Source: Pyrinomonadaceae bacterium (GTDB lineage: Bacteria; Acidobacteriota; Blastocatellia; Pyrinomonadales; Pyrinomonadaceae). Taken from it: a DNA stretch of 64,000 nucleotides. Position numbers and translations under genes: made by a program. This document shows, one piece after another, positions 41,406-49,222 of the stretch. Location: assembly GCA_014534425.1 (NCBI GenBank), contig JACVRN010000005.1:1-64000 (forward strand). The letters run 5' to 3'. Each line of letters starts with the position of its first letter. Positions within the stretch are counted from its first letter, which is position 1. Under the pieces are notes generated by a model, which saw nothing but the letters and a program-made list of their open reading frames with translations, made no database searches and was not told where the DNA came from.

Positions 41406-43058
41406 TTACTTTCCGTGAAGCTCACGAACGGAAACAATCTGGCCGTCGACCTCTTTGGCAACCAGCGCGACGATGGAAGGCACGGGTGGCTGCTCTGCGC
41501 TTTCAGTCGTCTTAGCTTTCGCTCCGCGAGTCGCTCCTCTGATAGTCGCACTCGCTCCAGCGTCTCCGTCGCCTGCGCGTCCGACGATGACGTGAAAGGC
41601 GGTCGAAGCGGGCCGCATGGCCTTCATGCTGCGCGTCATGGATTTGGGTTCGGGTGCGCGCTCTATGCCGAAGGACATGACATCGGTCTGTCCCAGGTTG
41701 GCCCGTGAAGCCAAGCGCTTTAGCTCAGCCTGAACAGCATTGCTTATGCCTGCGCCGCCTCCTCCACGAGTCTTCGCGCCGCGAGTTGTAGAAGTTGTAC
41801 GCTCGACTGCGACCGGATGATTTTTAGCAAGCCAGAGACCTTTGCTGAGCAGTTGGCGGCGCACGTCCGCACGCGTAGATGCTGCGGCTTCAAACGCAGC
41901 CTTCGCGCCGCGCGTCGTGCGCTTCTGCGGGCTTGCGACCGCGACCGGCACGATTGACGGGTCGCCGTAGAGATTAAATTGCGCGAGCGTCTTCAGGTCT
42001 ATGGGATCCATCTCGGGCGAAGATTCTATGTAGCGCTGGCGGGCTTCGAGCGCGGCGCGCCCTAGGCTTGCTCCCTTCAAGACGCTGTCTATGAAATACT
42101 GGCAGATAAGGTCGGCTGAGCCATTGCCAGTGGGCGGCCCGTAGGCTATGGTCGTCGAGCCGAAGTAGCCGTAAGCCTTGTTGCCCAAGTAGGTGTTGCA
42201 GATTCCCGCCTGCCCCTTCGCCAGATTGGGATTGTAAAGCTCTCCGCCGTAGCAGCACTCGGCGGCGACAATCGTGCCCTCTTTAATCTTGCCGTTGAGC
42301 AAAGAGGCGTCGTGCGCCTTAGGGTAGTTCGTGCCGCTCTGCCCGTAGAAGTGAAAGTCTGCGGGCGCGCCGTGGCAGTTGATGAAATGCGTGCGGCGCG
42401 ACATGAGAGCCGCGCTCCACTTCGGGCCTTGATTCGGAGCAAGCTGAAGGTCTTTGGCCGAGCCGAAGAGATTCGTCAGGCTCATCTCCGTGGAATTTTT
42501 CCAGACCTCCGTGCTGATTCCAAGATAGCTCAAATAGTCTACAGCCTTGAGCGACTTGTACTGGGCGGCGACCTCTATGATTCGTATCAGGTAATCGGCA
42601 TCGCCCACGCCGTTCAAGTCCGGCAGGCGGCCCACAACGCGCGTGGGGCCTGTGAAATCCTGCGGCCTCTGGCTGTAAGGGGCTTCGCAGGCGTAGGGCA
42701 GGTCGCCGAACGCGAACTCGTCGCGGTCGCCGCCCAGTGGATTGAAGACAGGGTTTCGCATGTTCTGATGCGGCACTATGTCGTTTGCGCCCAGAATCAT
42801 CAGGTAGTCAGGCATGAGCGCGCGAAAGACTCCGTCAATCGCCTGCTTGTTCTGTTTGAAGTCTGCGGCGTTGGTGACGGGCTGTGCCTTCAGCTTCTTC
42901 ATCGCGGTCGCATCATCAAGCGCCAGAAAGCGAGACGTGATGCCGCGCTTTTTATCTGCGGCCATGAGCCGTTTGAGCGCGGCCTCTATCTTTGCCAACG
43001 ACTTGCCGTACTTGCTCTTGAGAGCCGAGAGATTGGTTACAATGACTTTATCATCCAT
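41406..43058 (-). CDS. Cytoplasmic gingipain-type (peptidase C25-like) protein
   Basis: 550 residues from ATG 43058 (GAGGAG ahead), no signal peptide. Residues about 75-375 fit the C25 domain: DYLMILGANDIVPHQN (84-99), the strand YACEAPYS, GRLPDLNGVGDADYLIRIIEVAAQYKSL, catalytic H229 (THFINCHGA), catalytic C268 or C269 (IVAAECCYGGELY), and the terminal QFNLYGDPSIVPV (360-372). The C-terminal 170 residues contain four RGA motifs (R383, R426, R507, R511) in TRGAK or IRGATRGAK, possible Arg cleavage sites, and a final beta segment (SIVALVAKEVDGQIVSVREL). Clan CD peptidases cleave after Arg/Lys/Asp. Biological role unknown; a membrane-independent, signal-less C25 is unusual. Confidence 0.8.
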   Translation of the reverse strand: MDDKVIVTNLSALKSKYGKSLAKIEAALKRLMAADKKRGITSRFLALDDATAMKKLKAQPVTNAADFKQNKQAIDGVFRALMPDYLMILGANDIVPHQNMRNPVFNPLGGDRDEFAFGDLPYACEAPYSQRPQDFTGPTRVVGRLPDLNGVGDADYLIRIIEVAAQYKSLKAVDYLSYLGISTEVWKNSTEMSLTNLFGSAKDLQLAPNQGPKWSAALMSRRTHFINCHGAPADFHFYGQSGTNYPKAHDASLLNGKIKEGTIVAAECCYGGELYNPNLAKGQAGICNTYLGNKAYGYFGSTTIAYGPPTGNGSADLICQYFIDSVLKGASLGRAALEARQRYIESSPEMDPIDLKTLAQFNLYGDPSIVPVAVASPQKRTTRGAKAAFEAAASTRADVRRQLLSKGLWLAKNHPVAVERTTSTTRGAKTRGGGGAGISNAVQAELKRLASRANLGQTDVMSFGIERAPEPKSMTRSMKAMRPASTAFHVIVGRAGDGDAGASATIRGATRGAKAKTTESAEQPPVPSIVALVAKEVDGQIVSVRELHGK

Positions 43059-43244
43059 CACATTTTTCTCCTCTGAAATCTCAGCCCCCGGCATGAGAGG
43101 CTCGGACGAACGTTGCTGACTCCGGAAAGTTTTGCATCTCTCGAAGAGACGCGGCAGGCCCGGCGAGAATTATCAAACCCTGTGAAGAACCGCCCGCGAC
43201 TCTATGCCCCGACGGATAGCTTTGTCAAGAGATTTGATAAAGCG

Positions 43245-43291
43245 AAAAAGAAGAACGTAAGGATGCTACACCACGTAGCGTCCTTACGTTC
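43245..43291 (-). terminator. Terminator downstream of the pilin gene
   Basis: On the minus strand a 17-bp near-perfect stem GAACGTAAGGACGCTAC / GTAGCATCCTTACGTTC (one mismatch, 43253-43269 with 43275-43291) is followed by TTCTTTTTCGC. It lies 29 bases past the pilin stop. Confidence 0.85.
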
Positions 43292-43319
43292 CTCGTGGGT
43301 TCGGTTATAAAACTTCGGC

Positions 43320-43796
43320 CTACTTCGTGAGCGGCGGGTCTGTGGCTGCTGCTGGCTTCTCCGCGTTGACGCGTATGTTCGGCACATCCGGGTCAAGGTA
43401 GAAATGGTTGGTGCCTGTGCCGCCGTCCATGGGGTCTGCGTTGATTGTGTAGAAGGCTCTCTGGCCGTTTCCTGCGGGCGTGACCTTCATGGTGTAGACG
43501 TAACCCTGCACGGACGGCGTCTCGTTGGCAAAGCGCTCGTCCTCAAGCGAGCCTGCTTTGACAAGCTGCTCGAACGTGCCATAGTCGCCGCGATGGCTGA
43601 GCGAGTAAGAGGCTTGAATTTTTCTTAAAGCTTCTAGCTGCTGTATAGCCGCATTTTCGTTGGCGCTTCTGATACCCTGCTTCCAACCGTAGACGCCTAC
43701 GCCCACCAGAATGCCTATGATGGCGATGACTATCATCAACTCCATCAGTGTGAATCCGCTTTCCCGCCCTCGCGTCTTTCGACGATTATCTCGCAT
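43320..43796 (-). CDS. Type IV pilin-like / pseudopilin (GspG-like)
   Basis: 158 residues from ATG 43796, which follows AAGGAG (an in-frame ATG 8 codons upstream is at 43820). The prepilin site is G-F in RESGFTLMELMIVIAIIGIL, with E5 (FTLME) and the hydrophobic N-terminal helix; PilD would cleave before F. The globular part (AALRKIQASYSLSHRGDYGTFEQLVKAG ... NHFYLDPDVPNIRVN) has a short loop of the GspG/type IVa kind, lacking the C-terminal Cys pair. It could be a minor pilin or pseudopilin. No other pil or gsp gene is adjacent. The upstream 260 bases hold no convincing promoter. Confidence 0.85.
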   Translation of the reverse strand: MRDNRRKTRGRESGFTLMELMIVIAIIGILVGVGVYGWKQGIRSANENAAIQQLEALRKIQASYSLSHRGDYGTFEQLVKAGSLEDERFANETPSVQGYVYTMKVTPAGNGQRAFYTINADPMDGGTGTNHFYLDPDVPNIRVNAEKPAAATDPPLTK

Positions 43797-44057
43797 ATAG
43801 ACTCCTTCGAATAAATTCATTAAAGCTACACGAGCTAGCTTCAAAAAGGTTCCCTAATCTTACTCTCTTCTGATACAAAACGGAGCGTCGCTGGTTGCAC
43901 CAGCCGTTAATATTACTAAAGGCAAAAGTAAAAAAGCAAAAGAGCATCAAGCCATCTCCAGCCGCTTTGCGTACATCGGAAACGTGCGGCTTCCAGGCTA
44001 AACATGTAGAATAAACGGGAGACGCGCCCCCTTAGGGCCTGAAGATAAAATATTTCC

Positions 44058-45047
44058 ATGAGACGATTGCAGACAGCAGACCAGGGAGAGACGCAGGCGC
44101 TCGTGAGGGCGGCTGCGGGCCGGGTAGAGCGCCTGCAATCCGCCATAGAGAGCGTCATCAAGGGCAAGCCCGAAGCCGTGCGCCTGGCCGTCGTCACGCT
44201 GATTGCCGGAGGACACCTGCTCGTAGAAGACGTGCCCGGCGTGGGCAAGACCACTCTGGCTCAAGCTCTGGCCCGCGCGCTCGACTGCTCTTTCCAGCGT
44301 ATACAGTTCACCTCAGACCTTCTGCCCTCGGATGTGATAGGGCTTTCCATCTACAACCAGCATTCGGGAGTCTTCGAGTGGAAGCCCGGCCCCGTCTTCG
44401 CCAACGTGGTGCTGGCCGACGAAATCAATCGCACGACGCCCAAGACTCAATCGGCGCTGCTTGAGGCCATGGCGGAGCGACACGTCACGGTCGAAGGCAC
44501 CACGCACCCTCTGCCGGAGCCTTTCATAGTCGTCGCCACGCAGAATCCCATAGAGCATCACGGAACCTATCCGCTACCGGAATCGCAGCTTGACCGCTTC
44601 ATGCTGCGGCTGAGAATAGGATACCCGGAGGCGGAAGATGAAAAGCAGATTATACGCGACCGCGAGCGGGCAGAGCCTATGGAACACTTGCGGCCTGTGA
44701 TGACGGGCGAAGACATAAGGGAATTGCAGCAGGCCGTCGCGGAGGTTTCCGTGGACGATGCGCTCGTAGATTACCTGATGCGAATTGTGGAGGCCACGCG
44801 CGATTCCGAGATGCTGGATTTAGGAGTAAGCCCGCGCGGAACACTCGCGCTCTTTCGCGCAGCGCAGGCAATGGCCCTGACCGAAGAGCGAAGCTACTGC
44901 GTGCCGGACGACATCAAACGCCTGGTGCTTCCGGTCTTCGCGCACCGCCTGGTCGTCAGCTCTCGCTTCTCATCAAGTCTGCGCCGCTCGGAAGAGGCCG
45001 AAGCCGTCCTACGCGAAATCATGAAAACCGTGAGCGTACCGCTTTAA
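44058..45047 (+). CDS. MoxR-family AAA+ ATPase
   Basis: 329 residues. Walker A GHLLVEDVPGVGKTTLAQALAR, Walker B VVLADEINRTTPKTQSALLEAMAERHVTVEG and sensor I ATQNPIEHHGTYPLPESQLDRFM are diagnostic of MoxR. MoxR proteins act as chaperone-like ATPases on DUF58/VWA partners to load metal or assemble complexes, and the DUF58 gene follows at 45148. A tandem-word palindrome separates the two. The ATG follows TATTTCC with no strong ribosome site. No VWA or TPR gene follows in this cluster, unlike many MoxR operons. Confidence 0.95.
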   Translation: MRRLQTADQGETQALVRAAAGRVERLQSAIESVIKGKPEAVRLAVVTLIAGGHLLVEDVPGVGKTTLAQALARALDCSFQRIQFTSDLLPSDVIGLSIYNQHSGVFEWKPGPVFANVVLADEINRTTPKTQSALLEAMAERHVTVEGTTHPLPEPFIVVATQNPIEHHGTYPLPESQLDRFMLRLRIGYPEAEDEKQIIRDRERAEPMEHLRPVMTGEDIRELQQAVAEVSVDDALVDYLMRIVEATRDSEMLDLGVSPRGTLALFRAAQAMALTEERSYCVPDDIKRLVLPVFAHRLVVSSRFSSSLRRSEEAEAVLREIMKTVSVPL

Positions 45048-45049
45048 GA

Positions 45050-45141
45050 AGTCTAGAGAGTCTAGGGAGTCTGGAGAGTCTAGAGAGAAGAACGTCTTTT
45101 TACTCTCCAGACACTCAGGACTCTCCAGACTCTCCAGACTG
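45050..45141. repeat. Intergenic palindrome of GAGAGTCTA words
   Basis: The left part is a tandem of 9-base words (AGTCTAGAG, AGTCTAGGG, AGTCTGGAG, AGTCTAGAG) over 45050-45086; the right part (45113-45140) has the complementary words CTCCAGACA and CTCCAGACT. The whole forms a long imperfect hairpin between moxR and the DUF58 gene. Confidence 0.85.
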
Positions 45142-45147
45142 TCTTTA

Positions 45148-46512
45148 ATGGCTTCTCTTTTCAAAAAAGTTGTGGCGTGGCGGAATGCCATCCTGGGCAC
45201 GACGTTGGTGCTGATGGGGATGGTGGCAGCGACCGTGACGGTGATGGCGCGGCGCACGGAGGATGCCGAGCTTGCGAGCGCTGCCGCCATAGCTTCGCTC
45301 GTCATAGCCGCGCTTTTGACCATCTTCGTCGTGCCGCCTCTGGCGCGTTCGGCCCGCTCGGAGTTCGGGCGCGTAGACCTTCCGTTTGAGATAACAAAAG
45401 GCGGGCTTATTTTCCTGAGCGTGCTCGGAGTGGTTGCGTTCGCGGCCTGGAACACGGGCAACAATCTTCTTTTCCTGGTCTTCTCGCTTCTGCTTTCGAC
45501 TATCTTCGTGGCGTGGGCTGCGGCGCGAACTTCGCTGCGCGACATGGTCGTCAAGGCTCGATTCCCAGACCACATCTTTGCTGGCGAGCCTGCGCCCGTG
45601 ATTGTCACCCTGAGAAACGCCAAGAGATTCTTTCCCTCCTTCTCCGTGCTGGTGGAAGCGCGGGGGCCTGACGAGACTCTGCAAAGCATTAGGCGGCGCA
45701 GGAGAAAGAGAATCAGGTTTGCCAATCGCGCCCTGGCCTATTTCATGTACGTGCCGCACCGCGCCGCAGCCGAGCAGCGCGTCGAGCAGCTTTTCGAAAA
45801 ACGCGGCCATGTGCTTATCACAGGCTTTGAAATCTCCACGCGCTTTCCCTTCGGATTCTTTCGCCGTCGAAGACGCTTGCGTGCGCGCAACGTTGACCTC
45901 ATCGTTTATCCGAAGCCGGAGCCTATCAGCGACGAGTTGCACCTGCTGCCGCTAAACGCCGGTCAGCATCTTTCACTCAGGCGCGGCGCAGGCTTTGACC
46001 TCTTCGCGCTGCGCGACTACCAGCCGCAGGACGACCTGCGCCACATAGACTGGAAGGCCACGGCGCGCTCGCGCCGCCTGACCGTGCGAGAGTTCACTGC
46101 CGAAGACGAGCGCCGCATCACCATAGCTCTGGACAGAAAGATTCCGCAGGGCGCGGACGCGAAAGAGATGACGAAGCGTTTTGAAAAAAGCGTCAATTAC
46201 GCCGCGTCGCTGATAGCGCACTTTATCACCGAGCGCGTGGAGGTTCGCCTCGCCCTTGGCGACGAGATGGGACGCTATGGCACGGGCCAGGAGCATCTCT
46301 ATCGCTGCCTCAGGCGGCTGGCCCTGGTCACGCCAAGCTTCGATAAAGAGGAAGGCGTAAGCGCAAAGACGCTCGAAACCTCCAGCGCGGAAGAGGAGGG
46401 TCAGCCGGAGTCGCACATAGCGGACGGCAACTTCGCCATCCTGCTCACGACCGCAAAGCCAGGCTCCATCCCCGCAAACATCTGGCGCTCGTCTTACGTC
46501 AAGTACTTTTAG
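45148..46512 (+). CDS. DUF58 domain protein (MoxR partner)
   Basis: 454 residues. Three to four N-terminal membrane segments (about 13-120, e.g. ASLVIAALLTIFVVPPLA and GLIFLSVLGVVAFAAWNTGN) are followed by a cytoplasmic beta-rich part and the DUF58 signature DYQPQDDLRHIDWKATARSRRLTVREFTAEDERRITIALD (about 290-330), where VWA-like metal-binding residues lie. It sits next to moxR, its usual partner, whose ATPase activity is thought to act on it. A 9-word repeat separates the two genes. It likely functions at the inner membrane. The exact complex it helps assemble is not known here. Confidence 0.9.
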   Translation: MASLFKKVVAWRNAILGTTLVLMGMVAATVTVMARRTEDAELASAAAIASLVIAALLTIFVVPPLARSARSEFGRVDLPFEITKGGLIFLSVLGVVAFAAWNTGNNLLFLVFSLLLSTIFVAWAAARTSLRDMVVKARFPDHIFAGEPAPVIVTLRNAKRFFPSFSVLVEARGPDETLQSIRRRRRKRIRFANRALAYFMYVPHRAAAEQRVEQLFEKRGHVLITGFEISTRFPFGFFRRRRRLRARNVDLIVYPKPEPISDELHLLPLNAGQHLSLRRGAGFDLFALRDYQPQDDLRHIDWKATARSRRLTVREFTAEDERRITIALDRKIPQGADAKEMTKRFEKSVNYAASLIAHFITERVEVRLALGDEMGRYGTGQEHLYRCLRRLALVTPSFDKEEGVSAKTLETSSAEEEGQPESHIADGNFAILLTTAKPGSIPANIWRSSYVKYF

Positions 46513-46530
46513 TATTTAAAGGAAGATTCA

Positions 46531-46592
46531 AACAGAATGGACAGGATAAAGAAGAAATAATTCTTTCTCTTTTATCCTGTCCATCCTGTTAA
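46531..46592. repeat. Intergenic palindrome, ACAGGAT-word family (copy B)
   Basis: Left arm AACAGAATGGACAGGATAAA (46531-46550) and right arm TTTATCCTGTCCATCCTGTT (46571-46590), pairing with a single mismatch; loop 20 bases. Lies between the DUF58 and spermidine-synthase genes. Confidence 0.92.
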
Positions 46593-46650
46593 TTTTTCCT
46601 ACTTGAGTTAGAATCTTGTCTCATTCTATAGATTCGAGGACACAATCCGT

Positions 46651-49149
46651 TTGTCATCTGTTTCCGCCGTAGATGTGGTGCGCGCGAGGCGCAACCTTCT
46701 GTATTCGACCGCGAGCCTCTGGGTCATAAGTATCTGCTTTATCTTCTCCGGCGCGACGGGCCTGATTTATGAAGTCCTGTGGGCGCGCATGCTGGGGCTG
46801 GTCTTCGGGGCGACGACTTTCGCCATCAGCACTGTGCTGGCCGCGTTCATGGGCGGACTCGCTCTGGGGAGCGCAGCCGCAGGTCGTATGGGTGCGCGCA
46901 TCAAGCGCCCGCTCAGAGCCTACGGTTTGATTGAGATAGCCATTGCGCTGTACGCGCTCGCGGTGCCTTTCCTGTTCGGGTTGATTGACCAACTGTACGC
47001 GCTTATCTGGACAGAGTTTCGTCCGGGCTTCTACGTCTTTAGCATCTGGCGCTTCGTGCTTTCGTGCGCCGCGCTTCTTATCCCCACGGCTTTGATGGGA
47101 GCAACGCTGCCAGTGCTTTCGGCTGCGCTGCTCTTGCGCGCTCGCAGCCACTCTTCAAACGCAGTCGCACGTCTTTACACCTGCAATCTGGCGGGCGCAA
47201 TCCTTGGAACACTCGCGGCAGGTTTCCTGCTGCTCCCGTTCTTCGGCCTAAGGTTCACCATCTGGACGGCTGCCTTCATCAACATAGTCGTGGGCGTCGC
47301 AGCAATCATCTCTGACCGTAGCGAAAGCAGGACGGTTGAAGAGAGAAGGGCGAGCGATGAGAGCGAAGATGACGGTAAAGCTGTAGAGCGGACGGGCGCG
47401 GTTCGGGTCGGGCGGAAGGGGTTCTGGCTTTTGTGCGCGGCTGTCTCGGGCTTTGTCACCATCAGCACGCAGGTCGCGTGGACGCGCGTGCTGACGATGA
47501 TTATTGGCTCAAGCACCTACGCCTTCAGCCTTGTAGTAGCGCTCTTCCTGCTAGGGCTAGCGCTCGGAGCTTACATCGTCGGGCGCTCAAAGCTTTCTGC
47601 GCGCCTTCGCGGCGCGGTTATGGTGGTGGAGCTTCTGACGGGCGCGAGCATTCTCTTGAGCATCTGGTTCGTTAACAGCGCGCCGGGCATCCTCTTTAAT
47701 CAGGGCACGCGGCTCGGCGTTAACTCTTGGACGGGATTGCTGGCGCTGCAAGGCGCTACGTCAGCGCTGATAGTTCTGGTGCCTGCCGTCTTGATGGGAA
47801 TGGTGATGCCGCTCGTGCTGGTCTGGGCGGAGAGTGAAAAGGGACTGTCGGTGCGGCTGGTCGGTAGAAGCTACGCGGTCAACACCCTCGGAGCGATTGC
47901 GGGCGCGTTCCTGACGGGCTTTCTCTTTATCCCCAAGATAGGCACGCGATTCACAATCCTGTTCGCGGGCTGGCTCTGTCTAATCATAGCGGGGCTTGCT
48001 TACAGGCCCACGCGCGGGAAGGCGGACACGCTTCTGCTCAGGCGCATAGTAGTTATTGCTGCGGCCATCATTCTGCCTCTCTTCCTTTTCCGCATCGTGC
48101 CGCGCCTCAACAGCGCAGACCTCTCTATAGGCGTTTACGACCGCCTTGCGCGCGGGCTTGCAGGCTCGCAGGGAAGCGCTGCGGGCGGAGATGGAAAAGT
48201 TTTCAGCCCGCAGACGAATCGCGTGTTGATGTTTGAAGAAGGGCCGACGGCGACCGTGACGGTGCGAGAGGATTGGGGCATAAGGTCTATGGCGATTAAC
48301 GGGCGCACGAATGCTTCCGATAATTTCGCCACGGACGGCGACATGGCGACGCAGGTGATGGTGGGGCAGCTTCCCCTTCTTGTTGCGCCGCGCACGGACA
48401 ATGCCCTGATAGTGGGCTACGCTTCGGGCGTGAGCGTAGGCTCCATGCTTCAATCTGAGCTTCGCTCGCTGGAATGCGTAGAGCTTGAGCCTGTGACGGT
48501 CAAGGCTGCGGAAAAGTTTTTCGAGCACGTCAACAATAGCCCTACAAGGGACGCGCGTCTCAAATTAATCATAGACGACGCGCGCACATACCTTCGCGTG
48601 GTGCCCGCGCAGTACGACATCATAGTCAGCGAGCCTAGCCACCCTTGGGTGCCGGGCGTGGCTAATCTCTTCACGCAGGAGTTTTTTGAATTGGGCCTCG
48701 CGCGTCTCAAAGAAGACGGCGTCTTTGTGCAGTGGGTGCAGATTTACCAGCTTTCCACGGATTCTTTGCGCTCCGTGCTGGCTACTTACAAGAGCGTCTT
48801 TCCGCACGTCATGATGTTTCGCGTCGGCGGCGCTGGCGCGGGCAAAGATTTGATACTGGTCGGCAGCCGCGCCCCTCTCAACCTCGACCGCGTGGAAGAG
48901 CGCATGCGTGATGCGCGCATCAAGGCAGAGCTTGCGCGCGTAAACATTCTTGAGAAGCGGGACGTTGCGGCATGGTACGTCTGCGATGAAACCGAACTTG
49001 GCCCGGCTGTCGAAGGCGCGCCGATTAACACGGACGACAACATGCGTATCGAAAACCGCGCCCCCAGAGAAGCCTTCCTGCCCCTCATGCAATCCAACTC
49101 CGCATGGATTGAAAAGCTGGCGGCAGAGGCAAGCAGCAAGAAGAATTAA
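46651..49149 (+). CDS. Membrane-fused spermidine synthase-like protein
   Basis: 832 residues from TTG 46651 (GAGGA 12 bases ahead). Residues 1-500 hold about twelve membrane segments with an MFS-like repeat (FSGATGLIYEVLWARMLGLVFGATTFAISTVLAAFMGGLALGS and GFVTISTQVAWTRVLTMIIGSSTYAF). The C-terminal domain (about 510-800) is a Rossmann aminopropyltransferase-like fold: NALIVGYASGVSVGSML, LECVELEPVTVKAAE, IIDDARTYLRVV and YDIIVSEPSHPWVPGVANLFTQEFFEL. The glycine loop reads GYASGVSVG rather than the usual GxGxG, so binding of decarboxylated S-adenosylmethionine is uncertain. Function probable but unproven. Confidence 0.85.
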   Translation: MSSVSAVDVVRARRNLLYSTASLWVISICFIFSGATGLIYEVLWARMLGLVFGATTFAISTVLAAFMGGLALGSAAAGRMGARIKRPLRAYGLIEIAIALYALAVPFLFGLIDQLYALIWTEFRPGFYVFSIWRFVLSCAALLIPTALMGATLPVLSAALLLRARSHSSNAVARLYTCNLAGAILGTLAAGFLLLPFFGLRFTIWTAAFINIVVGVAAIISDRSESRTVEERRASDESEDDGKAVERTGAVRVGRKGFWLLCAAVSGFVTISTQVAWTRVLTMIIGSSTYAFSLVVALFLLGLALGAYIVGRSKLSARLRGAVMVVELLTGASILLSIWFVNSAPGILFNQGTRLGVNSWTGLLALQGATSALIVLVPAVLMGMVMPLVLVWAESEKGLSVRLVGRSYAVNTLGAIAGAFLTGFLFIPKIGTRFTILFAGWLCLIIAGLAYRPTRGKADTLLLRRIVVIAAAIILPLFLFRIVPRLNSADLSIGVYDRLARGLAGSQGSAAGGDGKVFSPQTNRVLMFEEGPTATVTVREDWGIRSMAINGRTNASDNFATDGDMATQVMVGQLPLLVAPRTDNALIVGYASGVSVGSMLQSELRSLECVELEPVTVKAAEKFFEHVNNSPTRDARLKLIIDDARTYLRVVPAQYDIIVSEPSHPWVPGVANLFTQEFFELGLARLKEDGVFVQWVQIYQLSTDSLRSVLATYKSVFPHVMMFRVGGAGAGKDLILVGSRAPLNLDRVEERMRDARIKAELARVNILEKRDVAAWYVCDETELGPAVEGAPINTDDNMRIENRAPREAFLPLMQSNSAWIEKLAAEASSKKN

Positions 49150-49210
49150 CAGGATGGACAGGATAAAGAAATAGAAGTAGTTCTGCTTTTATCCTGTCTA
49201 TCCTGTTAAT
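49145..49210. repeat. Intergenic palindrome, ACAGGAT-word family (copy C)
   Basis: Left arm ATTAACAGGATGGACAGGAT (from 49145), right arm ending ATCCTGTCTATCCTGTTAAT (49191-49210), one mismatch. It begins inside the AAT-TAA end of the upstream gene, so the coding end and the repeat overlap by 5 bases. Confidence 0.92.
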
Positions 49211-49222
49211 TCCTTCCTCCTA

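Noticed and set aside
41097-43058. A gasdermin or CHAT-type defence cassette around the C25-like peptidase
   Set aside because: No gasdermin-sized partner with membrane-targeting features is present; the neighbour is only 74 residues, and no nuclease, RT or Argonaute is near.
42312-43076. 254-codon plus-strand frame
   Set aside because: Antisense to the C25-like peptidase, no homology-like pattern.
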